Source: Chitinophaga parva (lineage in GTDB: Bacteria > Bacteroidota > Bacteroidia > Chitinophagales > Chitinophagaceae). From it: 64,000 nucleotides of DNA. Positions 7,950 to 18,500 of the stretch are shown here, in pieces; the first letter of the stretch is position 1; each line of letters begins with the position of its first letter. Below the pieces are notes generated by a model. It saw only the letters and a list, made by a program, of their open reading frames with translations, had not been told where the DNA came from and made no database searches. The stretch lies in the NCBI RefSeq assembly GCF_003071345.1, contig NZ_QCYK01000003.1, positions 1,116,001 through 1,180,000 of the forward strand. Reading direction: 5' to 3'. The translations under genes and the position numbers were made by a program.

Positions 7950-10274
7950 TTATTGGATGCCCCAGTTTTTATTGGGCTGAGCGCCCATTTCCAGTTCCAG
8001 TGTGCCACCGGCTGCTACTACCGCGTGGTCAAGGTAGCTATGGTCATAAGGTTTCCCATTGAGCCATGCGCGTTGAATATAAAGGTTTTGCGGCCCGTTG
8101 TTGCGCGCAGTGATGGTAAATGTTTTGCCACTGGCGTATTTCGGGTCCAGTTTAAAAGTGATGCTGCTGAACACCGGGCTGGTGATCTCGTACCGGTTGC
8201 TGCCGGGGCAGAGCGGGTGCAGGCCGCTGGCCGCCAGCACATACCAGGCGCTCATCTGGCCTACGTCTTCATTGCCCACCAGGCCTTCCACGGAATTGTG
8301 GTAAGCCCGGTCGCAAATGGTACGCGTCCATCGCTGGGTGAGCCAGGGCGCCCCCAGTTCGTTGAACAGGAAAGGCACGTGGTGCACGGGCTCATTGGCG
8401 TGGTTGTAATAATCGTTCCACATCATATTTTCCGGCACTTTCTCAAAGAAGGTGTCCAGGTCTGCCAGCACTTTTTCCCTGCCCCCCATGAGCTGCACCA
8501 TGCCGGGTACGTCCTGGGGCACAAACCAGCCTTGCTGGTAGGGACTGCTTTCAATGGTACCATAGCCTTGTTTCATGCGGCCTTCCGCGGGCCAGGGCTG
8601 CCAGCTGCCATCCTCATTGCGTGGACGGAACCAGCCTACTGACGGGTCAAATACATTTTTGTAATTTCCCCCGGCAGCCTGGTAATGCGCGGCGTCTTCC
8701 TGCCTGCCCAGGTCCTGGGCAAACTTACCGAGGCACCATTCTGCATACGCATATTCCAGGGTGAGGGACACACTCAGGTCGCCGGCGCTGTAGCCCTTAT
8801 CACCATTGCCAAATTTGGCTACGGTGTTCTTTGCCACGGCGTAAGCCTTTTGTGCATCAAAGCCTCGGATGCCTTTTGCATATGCATCGGCAATCACGGG
8901 AATGGCCGGGTTGCCGATCATGCAGCCACTGTAGGCATTGAGAAATTCCCAGCGCTCCAGGTACTGGTGGCCGCTTTCATCTGCCAGCGTTACCAGGGAG
9001 TTGATCATATCATTCACCACACCGGGATTAATGATGGTCTGCAAAGGGAACTGGCTGCGGAACACGTCCCATCCGCTGAAGATGGTGCGCTTGCGGAAGC
9101 CTTTCAGTTGATGAATCTTACCATCGCCTCCGGGATACTGCCCGTTCACGTCGCAGAAGTTACGCGGGTCTATCATGCTGTGATAAAGGGCGGTGTAAAA
9201 GATGGCCTTCTCCGTTTCCGTACCACCGCTCACGGTAGCCTTGCCCAGGGCAGTGTTCCACAACCGGGTAGCCTGCTGGCGCACACCGTCAAAGTTCCAG
9301 TCTTTGATCTCCGCCTGCAGGTTGGCTTTGGCGCCGGCCACGCTGACGAAGGAGATACCGGCTTTCAGTAATACCGGCTCCCGGTCTTTGGTCTCAAATT
9401 CCGTGTAGAAGCCAAGATGCTTGCCAGCCTTGGTTTTCACGCCGGGCAATACGGCCGCATGTGCAATGATGTCCTGGTACTTTGCACTGGTCACATCATC
9501 GCGGTGGCGGCTTTGTCCATCAGGGATATTGGCGCTCCATACACCGTATTTTTTCAGCGGCTTGCTGAACTGCGCATAGAAGTATACGGTGTAATCCGCC
9601 TTGCCCGCACCATCGCCCCAGCCGCCGCCATCAGGTGTGCAGCGCATGTAGCCGGCGATGGTGTGGTCATCCACTACCTTCACTTCCTGCCAGGTGGAGG
9701 TGCCGCCCACGCGGCGGGCCAGGTCCACCTGTATGCGGGACTGCGCATTAGCCGGGAAGGTAAAGCGCATGATGCCGCTATGGGGTGCGGCGCTCATCTC
9801 TGCCCGGATATGTTGCTCGGTGAGCTGCACGCTGTAATAGCCGGCGCTGGCCTTTTCCGAGCTTTTATCATATGGTGAGCGGTAACCTTCCTCCGGGTGT
9901 GCGGCCGGTCCGCTGGCCGTCTGTAACGGGCCGGTGGTGGGCATTACCAGGAAATTACCCAGGTCGCCAAACCAGCCTACACCGCTCATTTGCGTAAAGG
10001 CAAAACCTTCAATGGTCTTGTGCTCATCGCTGTAGCCGGAGCCGTTATCGCCGCCGGTGATGGTGTTGGGGCTCAGCTGCGTCATACCAAACGGCGTGGC
10101 GGCACCGGGAAAGGTTTTGCCAAGGCCGTGGTAAATGCCGGCCGCGCCTTCACTGGTGCTGGCGCCAATGAATGGATTGACATAAGCCGCCGGTTCTCTG
10201 GCCGGCGTTTGTGCGCTTACCAGCACCGGCAGGGCCAGCAGCGCTAACATGCATACAGCAGGTTTATGGTTCAC
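7950..10274 (-). CDS. GH92 exo-alpha-mannosidase
   Basis: 774 residues with a Sec signal peptide (cleavage near VSAQ). The N-terminal beta-sandwich begins YVNPFIGAS, and the catalytic alpha/alpha-barrel carries TIFSGWDVFRSQFPL, the acid motif NEPVHH with Glu628, and NEDVGQMSAWYV. GH92 enzymes are Ca-dependent inverting exo-alpha-mannosidases, usually periplasmic or surface exposed. The catalytic Glu is present here, unlike in the paralogue at 20717. It follows the SGNH gene by four bases and closes the sigma-regulated operon that starts near 20620. Linkage preference cannot be read from the sequence. Confidence 0.95.
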   Translation of the reverse strand: MNHKPAVCMLALLALPVLVSAQTPAREPAAYVNPFIGASTSEGAAGIYHGLGKTFPGAATPFGMTQLSPNTITGGDNGSGYSDEHKTIEGFAFTQMSGVGWFGDLGNFLVMPTTGPLQTASGPAAHPEEGYRSPYDKSSEKASAGYYSVQLTEQHIRAEMSAAPHSGIMRFTFPANAQSRIQVDLARRVGGTSTWQEVKVVDDHTIAGYMRCTPDGGGWGDGAGKADYTVYFYAQFSKPLKKYGVWSANIPDGQSRHRDDVTSAKYQDIIAHAAVLPGVKTKAGKHLGFYTEFETKDREPVLLKAGISFVSVAGAKANLQAEIKDWNFDGVRQQATRLWNTALGKATVSGGTETEKAIFYTALYHSMIDPRNFCDVNGQYPGGDGKIHQLKGFRKRTIFSGWDVFRSQFPLQTIINPGVVNDMINSLVTLADESGHQYLERWEFLNAYSGCMIGNPAIPVIADAYAKGIRGFDAQKAYAVAKNTVAKFGNGDKGYSAGDLSVSLTLEYAYAEWCLGKFAQDLGRQEDAAHYQAAGGNYKNVFDPSVGWFRPRNEDGSWQPWPAEGRMKQGYGTIESSPYQQGWFVPQDVPGMVQLMGGREKVLADLDTFFEKVPENMMWNDYYNHANEPVHHVPFLFNELGAPWLTQRWTRTICDRAYHNSVEGLVGNEDVGQMSAWYVLAASGLHPLCPGSNRYEITSPVFSSITFKLDPKYASGKTFTITARNNGPQNLYIQRAWLNGKPYDHSYLDHAVVAAGGTLELEMGAQPNKNWGIQ

Positions 10275-10278
10275 GGTT

Positions 10279-11658
10279 TCAGTTTTTTACGATCTCGATA
10301 TGGTGGGTAGCCGGCTTGTTCAGCTTATACACCAGGGCAATGATGGTATCTATCTCATGCTGCCATGCGGCGCGCATTTCCGGGTAGATAGCCGTTTCAT
10401 ACGTGCCTTCGTGGAAGCGGAGGAACACGTCTGTCTTAGTACCTGCGCGGGCGCTATCCAGTGCGGCAGCGTTATCCTTCAGGCGCAGGCCACGCTTGTC
10501 CATAAAATCCGCCTGCACCCAGTAGTAAGAACGGAAGCGGGCTTCCAGCTCCTGGCGACGGATGTTGAGCTGCATGATGGATTGTGCCTGTTTGTACTCC
10601 GGCGTTTCACCTTGCAATGCCAGGTTAATGCCGGCTGCGAATGCCGCTGCATCCCACTCCCCTACTTTATGGCCGTCCATCAGCAGGGAGTAAGTACCTG
10701 CTTCCAGGCCCGGCACGGTGATCATTTCCTTGTCAAATTCTTCCGCAAACGGGATCCATTGCAGCGCATCGATCTGCTTCTGCGGGTTGCCAAAAATGCG
10801 GGGCACGGTGTCCAGCGGGAAAGGCAGCGACTCCGCAAGATAATCAAAGCTTACTTTGCCTGCTGCATGTGTTACGTTGCTGATCTTACAGTTTTCCGCT
10901 TTGGCTACCTTACCGGCAGCGTCCACGCTGAAATCCGCCACGGGCTTGCCTGCCAGGCCCTGGTCCTTCAGGAACTGGGCGGCCATGATCAGGTGGCCGG
11001 CATTACCGGGGTGAATACGGTCGTGACCAAGGCCGGTAGATGCGGGGTTCTCCTGCAGCAGGCGCTCGTTGATGGCCGTGAGGGGGCGCAGCAGGTCTAC
11101 AAATCCCCAGTTGTTTTTCTTTGCAGATGCTTCCTGGAACTCCGCGATCTTCAGCATGGCTTTGGATTTACCCTTGAACACATCACCTTTCAGATCAGAT
11201 ATTTCATCATAGGGCGGAGACGACATGAGGATCTTTGTTACCTGGGGCATTGCCTTCAGGCGCGCCTCTATTTTGCCATAGTTTTCCGCGGAGGCAGCAA
11301 TGCGTTGCCTGGCTGTTTCATCCGCATTGGCCTGGTTAAATTCAAAATAACCGGTATCATTCATGCCAAACGTGAGGACCAGCACGTTCGGGTGCTTGGC
11401 CATAATATCATAATCAAGGCGGCGGTATATTTCAGCAGCCCTGTCGCCACCTACACCCCCGTTCATGATCACGAGGGGGCGGCCCGGGAAGTGGGTCATG
11501 TAATAGAGATAAACGTAAGACACATAAGCGCCGGCTTCCGTGATGCTGTTGCCCACGAATATTACGCGATCCTTGGCCTGGAAAGGTTTTACGGGAGCCT
11601 GGGCCTGCGCGCTGAGCGAAGCCATGCCCAGACCAAACGCATACAACAGTTTTTTCAT
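10279..11658 (-). CDS. SGNH/GDSL-family hydrolase (esterase)
   Basis: 459 residues, signal peptide ending near SAQAQA. The four SGNH blocks are visible: VGNSIT with nucleophile Ser38, a Gly block at GGVGGDR, Asn in FGMND, and DRIHP with Asp213 and His216. Family members remove acetyl or other acyl groups from carbohydrates. Placed between GH92 and a GH38-like gene, it probably deacylates the glycan before mannosidase action. A C-terminal extension of about 200 residues after the SGNH core is not recognised. Confidence 0.85.
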   Translation of the reverse strand: MKKLLYAFGLGMASLSAQAQAPVKPFQAKDRVIFVGNSITEAGAYVSYVYLYYMTHFPGRPLVIMNGGVGGDRAAEIYRRLDYDIMAKHPNVLVLTFGMNDTGYFEFNQANADETARQRIAASAENYGKIEARLKAMPQVTKILMSSPPYDEISDLKGDVFKGKSKAMLKIAEFQEASAKKNNWGFVDLLRPLTAINERLLQENPASTGLGHDRIHPGNAGHLIMAAQFLKDQGLAGKPVADFSVDAAGKVAKAENCKISNVTHAAGKVSFDYLAESLPFPLDTVPRIFGNPQKQIDALQWIPFAEEFDKEMITVPGLEAGTYSLLMDGHKVGEWDAAAFAAGINLALQGETPEYKQAQSIMQLNIRRQELEARFRSYYWVQADFMDKRGLRLKDNAAALDSARAGTKTDVFLRFHEGTYETAIYPEMRAAWQHEIDTIIALVYKLNKPATHHIEIVKN

Positions 11659-11669
11659 ATCGTGTTTGT

Positions 11670-14084
11670 TTATGGGTTGATGATTACATGTTTAAATCGA
11701 AGGGTGCGGATGCCGAAGCGGGGCATGGCCAGTGTGACCGCAGCGCCGCCTTTGGCGCCGGCTTTGATCTTGAGCACCTGCAGCACACTGCCATCCAGTT
11801 GTTCCAGCTGTGCAGCACTGGCTTTGCCATTCAGGCGCACCGTGTAAGGCTTTGCATCTCCGGCAGCATTGTAAATACGCACCAGCAGGTCTTTACCATC
11901 CATCATCATGGTGGGCGCCTGCCATTGTGCATTATCAAAACTTACCAGGGAAAATTCCTTTGTATCGCCGGCAGGCATTACCAGCAGCGGTTCGCACCAT
12001 TTGGCCTCTTCCTCTGCCATGCCACCATTATCCCAGCTGCCGGTATGCGGCACAATGGCGTAGCGTACATCCGTGGGCCCGGTAAGATCATAGTTGCGGC
12101 CCCAGAGGGCGCGGCCGGAATAAGCCAGGGTAAGGCCCAGCGGGTAGTTTCTCCCGTGCACGTAACTGGTGGTATGATCGGTGAATAAGGCAAGCCCATT
12201 GCGCCGGTCATTCACATCCACCCAGTGCAGGATCACGTTGTTCTTGATGCTATCCCAGCTGCTGAAGAAAGTATTATCCAGTGCACTTGCTGTAACATCA
12301 TACGGTGCGTCCTTGTACACGTGCTGCTGTGCTATGTTTGCGGGGAAGAGCACCTGCAGTTTCGTACTGTCGTTGTAAAATGCTTTTTGCAGCGCATCCA
12401 GGCGGAAGCCTTTTTCCTGGGAGTAAGCGCCTATGCCGGGGTTGCCCTGCCAGTCTATCTTCACGCGCAGGTCTATCCGGCGCTGGCCTTCGGCCAATGT
12501 GATCCATTGTGTGAAAGGATGCGGGCCTACCATACCCTGCACCTGCAACGTGGTATGCCCGCCCCCATCCTCCAGCACCGTTACCGTGGCCGGCTTGTCC
12601 ATGCTGGAGTACCAGGCATTGTCATTATAGAAATAGCCGCGCAGTTCATTGAAGCCGCGGGCGTTGGTGGTATCCACTACCTGGTGACCTGCTTTGGTAG
12701 TGAGGCTCGTGATCACGCCCCCTTTTGCGGGATCTATGGTCAAAGTATACAGATCAGTGGCAACGCGGTACCGGCCATTGGCCAGTAACGTGCATTGCCG
12801 GCCAGTAGCAGGCGGCGTGGCAGGCACGGTATAAGTGGCAAAGCCCATGGGCGGCACTTTTGCCCTGAAGGAAAAATGGCCTGCGGTGACCCATTCCTCT
12901 CTTGCCAGGGGTGTGGTGTTTACAATGCGTACGCTGTTTCCTGCTGCCGTCGGCTGTTGCAGGATGCTGTCTGTTTCATGCAGGGTATTGCCCGTCCATA
13001 CTTTTACCTTGTCTATCCAGGTATCTCCCTTGTGGCCATTGTAAGGTACTATCCAGCAGTCGTGGTGCTGGGAAAGCAACAGTGTTTTCCACGCGGTGTC
13101 TATGGAAACGCCCGGCCATGGCTGCTTTTCCAGCAAGGTGCGCATGGCGGCGTATTTCTCCGCGGCTACCAGCTTATTTTCGGAGGCACGTACTTCCTGC
13201 GCTATCTGCTGCAATACCTGGCTGCCCCATACCAGGCTTACCTGCACATCTTCCTGGCTTACGTGCCAGTCCGTAGCATGTTTTTGATCAGCAATATGGC
13301 CTATGTATTCCCGCCAGGTCACGTAGCGGGCGTGCTGGCGCAGCCAGGGGCCATTGCGCCAGCCGGCGTCCTGCAGGCACATGCCCACAGGGTCTGTGAT
13401 ACCGGCATTCAGGGCAGATTGGATATAGTCAGGCCCGTTATTCCACGCGGTGGTTTGCCAGGTGGAACCGGTTAATAATTTCTCGGTAGCATAACGGGGC
13501 ACCATGAGGATGGGTGTACCATCCGGCCCTATCCAGCGCACCAGCTGCCCGCCATGGGCGCGGGTATAGCCTCCCCAGCAGGTGTTGGGATTTTTCAAGG
13601 AGGCGTATTGAAAACCAAAAGAGCGCAGTACCTGTGGCAGGGCGCTGGTAAAGCAGGGCTCTTCACTGGAGTAGCTGCTGAAACGCAGCGTGGGGAAATG
13701 GCGCTTCAGCGTTTGCATGCCGTAGTACAACTGCCGGATCATGCTTTCACCGGAGCTGGTGTACAGGTAGCTCTGCCCGTAGCCGGGGTTCACGTACTCA
13801 ATGCGGCTATTGTCGTCCTGCGCGGCTATGAGTTGCCGGAACTCCGCATAGGCGGCGGGCTCCTGCTGCTTCACCACATCCCAGGTTCCCGGTTCTATTT
13901 CCAGGTTGATCTTCCAGTCAGGGTTTGCTTTCAGCTGTTCGTTGATGAACTGCGTATAACCGTTGGGGTAATGTCCCCATACGCCCCCGTGGAAACCGTC
14001 AATAAAATAATTTTTTGTCTGGGCAAAGCATGCCTGGGCCAGCACCATGCAGAGCATGGCGCCACCAATTCTCATCCGTTTCAT
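11670..14084 (-). CDS. GH38-like secreted glycosidase (divergent alpha-mannosidase)
   Basis: 804 residues with a Sec signal (cleavage near CFAQ). The N-terminal part follows the GH38 layout: a DGFHGGVWGHYP segment, NLEIEPGTWD, then SSGESMIRQLYYGM and ALPQVLRSFGF, matching the family pattern of a GES..RQ..G helix and a LPQ helix after the nucleophile. The usual nucleophile segment PDxFG is replaced by SEEPCF, so catalysis may use Glu or be altered. The C-terminal half has the beta-sandwich regions of GH38 proteins. It follows the SusD gene by eight bases. Confidence 0.65.
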   Translation of the reverse strand: MKRMRIGGAMLCMVLAQACFAQTKNYFIDGFHGGVWGHYPNGYTQFINEQLKANPDWKINLEIEPGTWDVVKQQEPAAYAEFRQLIAAQDDNSRIEYVNPGYGQSYLYTSSGESMIRQLYYGMQTLKRHFPTLRFSSYSSEEPCFTSALPQVLRSFGFQYASLKNPNTCWGGYTRAHGGQLVRWIGPDGTPILMVPRYATEKLLTGSTWQTTAWNNGPDYIQSALNAGITDPVGMCLQDAGWRNGPWLRQHARYVTWREYIGHIADQKHATDWHVSQEDVQVSLVWGSQVLQQIAQEVRASENKLVAAEKYAAMRTLLEKQPWPGVSIDTAWKTLLLSQHHDCWIVPYNGHKGDTWIDKVKVWTGNTLHETDSILQQPTAAGNSVRIVNTTPLAREEWVTAGHFSFRAKVPPMGFATYTVPATPPATGRQCTLLANGRYRVATDLYTLTIDPAKGGVITSLTTKAGHQVVDTTNARGFNELRGYFYNDNAWYSSMDKPATVTVLEDGGGHTTLQVQGMVGPHPFTQWITLAEGQRRIDLRVKIDWQGNPGIGAYSQEKGFRLDALQKAFYNDSTKLQVLFPANIAQQHVYKDAPYDVTASALDNTFFSSWDSIKNNVILHWVDVNDRRNGLALFTDHTTSYVHGRNYPLGLTLAYSGRALWGRNYDLTGPTDVRYAIVPHTGSWDNGGMAEEEAKWCEPLLVMPAGDTKEFSLVSFDNAQWQAPTMMMDGKDLLVRIYNAAGDAKPYTVRLNGKASAAQLEQLDGSVLQVLKIKAGAKGGAAVTLAMPRFGIRTLRFKHVIINP

Positions 14085-14092
14085 CGTGTTTG

Positions 14093-15598
14093 TTAGAGGG
14101 CTAAATCTGGATTTTTCTGGACTTCCGCCAGTGGTAAAGGAAATTGCAGGTCTGTGGTATCAAAGGCCCGCACATGGTTGGGCGCCTTGTAGCCAACCAG
14201 GTTGGTCATGGTGCCGTTGCTTACGTCAAGGGCCCTGCGCGTGCGCAGCATGTCGTACCAGGTCTGGAACTCAAAGCAAAACTCCCAGCACCGTTCTTTC
14301 AGTATTTGGTCTGTCGTGAGCGAGGCCGGCCTTGTTTCCGCAGGGAAGGCACGGTGCCGCACGGCATAATAAGCATCAATGGCTGCAGCGTCGGCGGTTA
14401 CACCGCCATCCAGGTTGCTCCTGGCTTCTGCCGCTGTAAGCAGTACATCCGCATACCGGATGAGGGGAAAGTTCTCACCGGAGCGCCCTGTCTTTTCGGC
14501 ATCTGCATCCCAATATTTGAAGATGTAAGGTGCCGGCAGCACAATGGTATCCGCAGGATTGCCATAGCGTGGAAAGCGGGTGTAGAAAAAGGCCTGTTCC
14601 GCTTTGCGCCCGTCATTGGCCGCATAGGAATCGTAGAATGCCTGTGCGGGCGCCATGGCCCCGCCATACGCGGGTTGTATGGAAATGGGCTGATCCGGGT
14701 AAGGCAGGTAAGCCTCGTGGATATAGCTGGGCGCCACGGTAGCCTGGCGCTGCAGCATGAATAGATGCTCCCGTGTGTTCTGGTAAGCCGGATCGCGCAG
14801 GTCTGCGTAATGATCGAACAGGGAAAAGTTATGGCTGTTGATCACTTCCATTGCCTTATCATATGCCAGCTGGTAGTAAGGATTGCCCAGCTTCAGCGGG
14901 TAGCCCGCCATGGTAAGGTACACTTTTGCCAGCAAGGCTTTCACGGCGCCCAGGCATATGTGCCCGCTCTGGTCCTGCCAGGGTAGCCCGCATTGCTCTG
15001 CCGCCAGCAGGTCTTTCACGATCTGTTCATACACGGCCTGCCTGGGTGAGCGGTAGATCCGCGTGTTATTAATATCCGTGGTGCTCGTGAGCTTCAGCGG
15101 CACATCGCCAAACAGGCGCACCAACTGGAAATAGTACCATGCGCGCAGGAAGTAGGCCTGGCCCAGGTAGCGCTGTTTTGTGATATCATCCACCACGTTG
15201 GTCACCAGCACATGTTCTATCACGCTGTTACAATTTTCCACCGGGTAGTAAGTCGCATTCCACCAGGATTGCAGGCGCGAGTTATTCGGGTCCAGTTTGT
15301 CCAGGTGCAGGAACTGGTCGTCCTCAAAGCCGGAAGGCCTGGGGCGGCGGCTGTAGCCGGTGATGTACTCCAGTGCATAGCCAGGGCATACCGATACGCC
15401 AATGCCGTTAATGTACACATATCCCAGCCCGTCGTAGCAGCCGTTCACCGCAGCAGCTACCTGTGCGGCTGTTTGGTAAAACTTTGCCGGGTCCAGCGTG
15501 CCTTCCGGTGATTCCTGCAGGAAAGATTTGCAGGAAGCAAGCCCGGTGCACAGCAGCAACATCGCCCAATATCTCCATCTCATACAATGCATTTTCAT
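14093..15598 (-). CDS. SusD/RagB-family lipoprotein of the sigma-regulated locus
   Basis: 501 residues. Lipoprotein signal with Cys23 (GLASC), then SusD motifs: YFLRAWYYFQLVRLFGDVPL, ALLAKVYLTMAGYPL, and LKERCWEFCFEFQTWYDMLR near the C-terminus. It binds glycan on the cell surface with the SusC encoded just upstream. The start is set by translational coupling: the SusC stop TGA (15600-15598) and this ATG (15598-15596) share one base. Confidence 0.95.
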   Translation of the reverse strand: MKMHCMRWRYWAMLLLCTGLASCKSFLQESPEGTLDPAKFYQTAAQVAAAVNGCYDGLGYVYINGIGVSVCPGYALEYITGYSRRPRPSGFEDDQFLHLDKLDPNNSRLQSWWNATYYPVENCNSVIEHVLVTNVVDDITKQRYLGQAYFLRAWYYFQLVRLFGDVPLKLTSTTDINNTRIYRSPRQAVYEQIVKDLLAAEQCGLPWQDQSGHICLGAVKALLAKVYLTMAGYPLKLGNPYYQLAYDKAMEVINSHNFSLFDHYADLRDPAYQNTREHLFMLQRQATVAPSYIHEAYLPYPDQPISIQPAYGGAMAPAQAFYDSYAANDGRKAEQAFFYTRFPRYGNPADTIVLPAPYIFKYWDADAEKTGRSGENFPLIRYADVLLTAAEARSNLDGGVTADAAAIDAYYAVRHRAFPAETRPASLTTDQILKERCWEFCFEFQTWYDMLRTRRALDVSNGTMTNLVGYKAPNHVRAFDTTDLQFPLPLAEVQKNPDLAL

Positions 15599-18500
15599 CA
15601 GAACGAAACATTCAAGGTGAACGCCAGTGTTTTTGCTTTCGGGTATTGATAGAGGTCTACGCCCTGGTTGAAGTCTCCGTCAAAGGAAGATGCTTCCGGG
15701 TCGTAGCCCTTGTATTTCGTGAACAAAAAATAATTCTCTGCATTCAGCGTCAGCGTGGCGCCTTGCAGGTGGTAGCGGCGCAGCCATTCATCGCGCAGGC
15801 GGTATGCCAGTGCTATGTTACGCACGCGCAGGAAAGAGCCATTCTCCACGATGTAGCTGTCTATCTCGTTGTCAAATCCATCGCCGGGCAGGCGCAACTG
15901 CCCGTTCATCACGTCCTGGTGGTCTGGCCTCCAGGCATCCAGCACGCTGCGGTAACTGTTAGTAGCGGGTGCCGGGCTTTCCATGATGGCGCGCGTCAGG
16001 TTAGCGAGACTATGGCCATAGATCGTTTGCAGGTCTATGTACAGGGAAAATTGCTTATAGGTGAACGTATTGGTCATAGACGATTCAAACTTGGGCATCC
16101 CGTTGCCGAGCACCGTGCGGTCGTTGGCGTCCTTAATGCCGTTGTTGTTCAGGTCTGCGTATTTAATATCGCCCGGTTTGCGGCCATACATGGCGGCTTC
16201 CGTGGCTTCCTTGGTGCTCCAGGTGCCCAGTCTTTTATACCCGTAAAATTCATTCAGCGGCCGTCCTTCCATGATGCGCCCGGCCCAGGGATACATGATG
16301 TCCCCATTGAGGCGCAGCACCAGGGAGCGGTTCATCGCATACACCCAGGTGGTGTTCCAGGTAAAATCCCTGCTGCGGATATTGCTGCTGGAGAGCGATA
16401 GTTCCAGGCCGTGGTTGCGGATGGCGCCTATGTTCTGGTACACGCCTTCATACCCTGTGGTGGAAGGCAGCAGTTTATAATACAGCAGGTCATTGGTAAT
16501 GCGGTTGTACACATCACCGGTGAACTGCAGCCTGGCGTCAAACAGGGAGGCATCCACGCCAAAATCAAGCTGGTGGGCCCTTTCCCACTTCAGGTCTTTA
16601 TTGCCCAGCGCGGCCAGCGTAGCAGAAGCTTCCGTGTTGCCATTGAACACAGCCTGCCCGCTGTTCATGCGGCCCTGCGTTACATAGTCGCCTATGTCTG
16701 CATTGCCTACCACGCCATAACTGGCGCGTATCTTCAGGTCTGTGACCTGGGGCACATCCCGCAGGAATGCCGCTGATGAAAGGCGCCATGCCGCGGAAAA
16801 GCTGGGAAAATACCCGTACACGTTATTGGCGCCAAAGCGCGATGAGCCGTCTGCCCGGAAAGAAAACCCGAGCAGGTAGCGGTTGTTATAATCATAGTTC
16901 CAGCGCGTATAATAGGAATTCATCGCGGTCTGGCTGGAGCCGGAAGTGGGCTTCTGCGGCACCAGGCCTGTTTGCAGGCTGTAATATGAAAACGCATCGT
17001 CGTAGAATCCTTCAGCACCCGCGGTAGTGTTCATGTTTGCCGCGTAGTACCAGCTGGCGCCCGCCACCCCGGTGATATGGTGGTCACCATAATTGTTGCT
17101 CCAGGTCAGGTAGTCTTCCGAGGTCCAGGCACCGGAGTTGCCATTGCCACGGGTGGCCACCCCTTGCTGCGTATCGGAGTAGCCCCGTATATCGCGGCCG
17201 GCAAAATACAGGCTGTAGTTGGAGCCCGTGGTGCCACTAAGGCCCGTGGTGAGGCTCAACTGGCTGTTCAGCCGGAAAGTGGCCTGCAGGTTGCCCATGG
17301 TGTTGGTACGGCCGGCCACGGATTTTACTTCGCGCATGAGGCGTACCGGGTTTTCAGAATCTTCCGCGCCGGGGTAATCCCCTTTGCGGGAGTACGTGCC
17401 ATCTGCATATTGTACCGGCAGGAATGGCAGGAACTCGTAGATCTGCCGCACAGCATTAAGGCCCAGCGTATTGATGTCTACATTATTTTGTTTAAACGCA
17501 CCGCTGCTGATCATGCCCTGCAGGTGCAGCCATTTCTTCACATCCCAGCCCACGTTGATGAATGCATTCACCTGTTTGGAATAACTATTGATCAAAATGC
17601 CCTGCTGGTCATTGTATGTAAGACTTACCAGTGCATTCAAACCATCCCTGGCGGCGGCAAACTGCAACGCGTGCTCGTGGGAAATGGCGGTGCGGCTGGA
17701 TGCTTTCTGCCAATCCGTATGATACCTGGGCGAGCCGTCTGCATTGAACAGTTCCGCCTTACGCGGGAAATACCACGTGGGATCTAGATGGGGCGCGGTG
17801 CGGCCGGGCACATACTCATACTGCCGTTTGAACATTTCCAGGGCCTGGTCTGCATCCAGCAGTTTTACTTCCCGGGCCAGCCTGCCCATGCTCACCGTGT
17901 TGCGGAAAGTGATGGCAGGTGCGCCTTTTGTGCCCCTTTTGGTGGTGATCACGATCACGCCATTGGAGCCCCTTGAACCATAAATGGCCGAAGCGGCGGC
18001 ATCTTTCAGCACATCTACTGAGGCCACTATATTGGGATCAATACTATTCGGATCGGCCCCCACGATGCCATCCACCACGTACAACGGCCCGTTGTAGGCA
18101 TTGATAGAGCCGGTACCGCGGATCTTCACAATAGGATTGCCACCTGGCTTCCCGGAATTCATCATCACACTCACCCCGGCTATTTTCCCGGCCAGTCCCT
18201 GCATCACGTTCATGGTGGTGGGGCGCTCTTTCACATCATTGCCTTTCACGGTGCTCACCGCCGTGGTGAGCCTTTCTTTCACCAGCGTGCCATAACCGAT
18301 CACTACTACTGTACGCAAAGCCGAAAGACTGGGCGACAGGGAAACGAACATGAGCGATTCATCTGCCACGGGCACTTCCAGCGTATTGAACCCGATGAGT
18401 GAAAACGCCACCGTGTCCTTTGCGCCCGCGCGGATGGTAAACACCCCGGACTGGTCCGTGATGGCGCGTTTGGCGGTGCCTTTGATGGCAATGCTTACAC

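Noticed and set aside
10249..11847. 532-codon plus-strand frame
   Set aside because: Shadow of the SGNH gene and parts of its neighbours; Cys/His-rich random-looking translation, no start signal.
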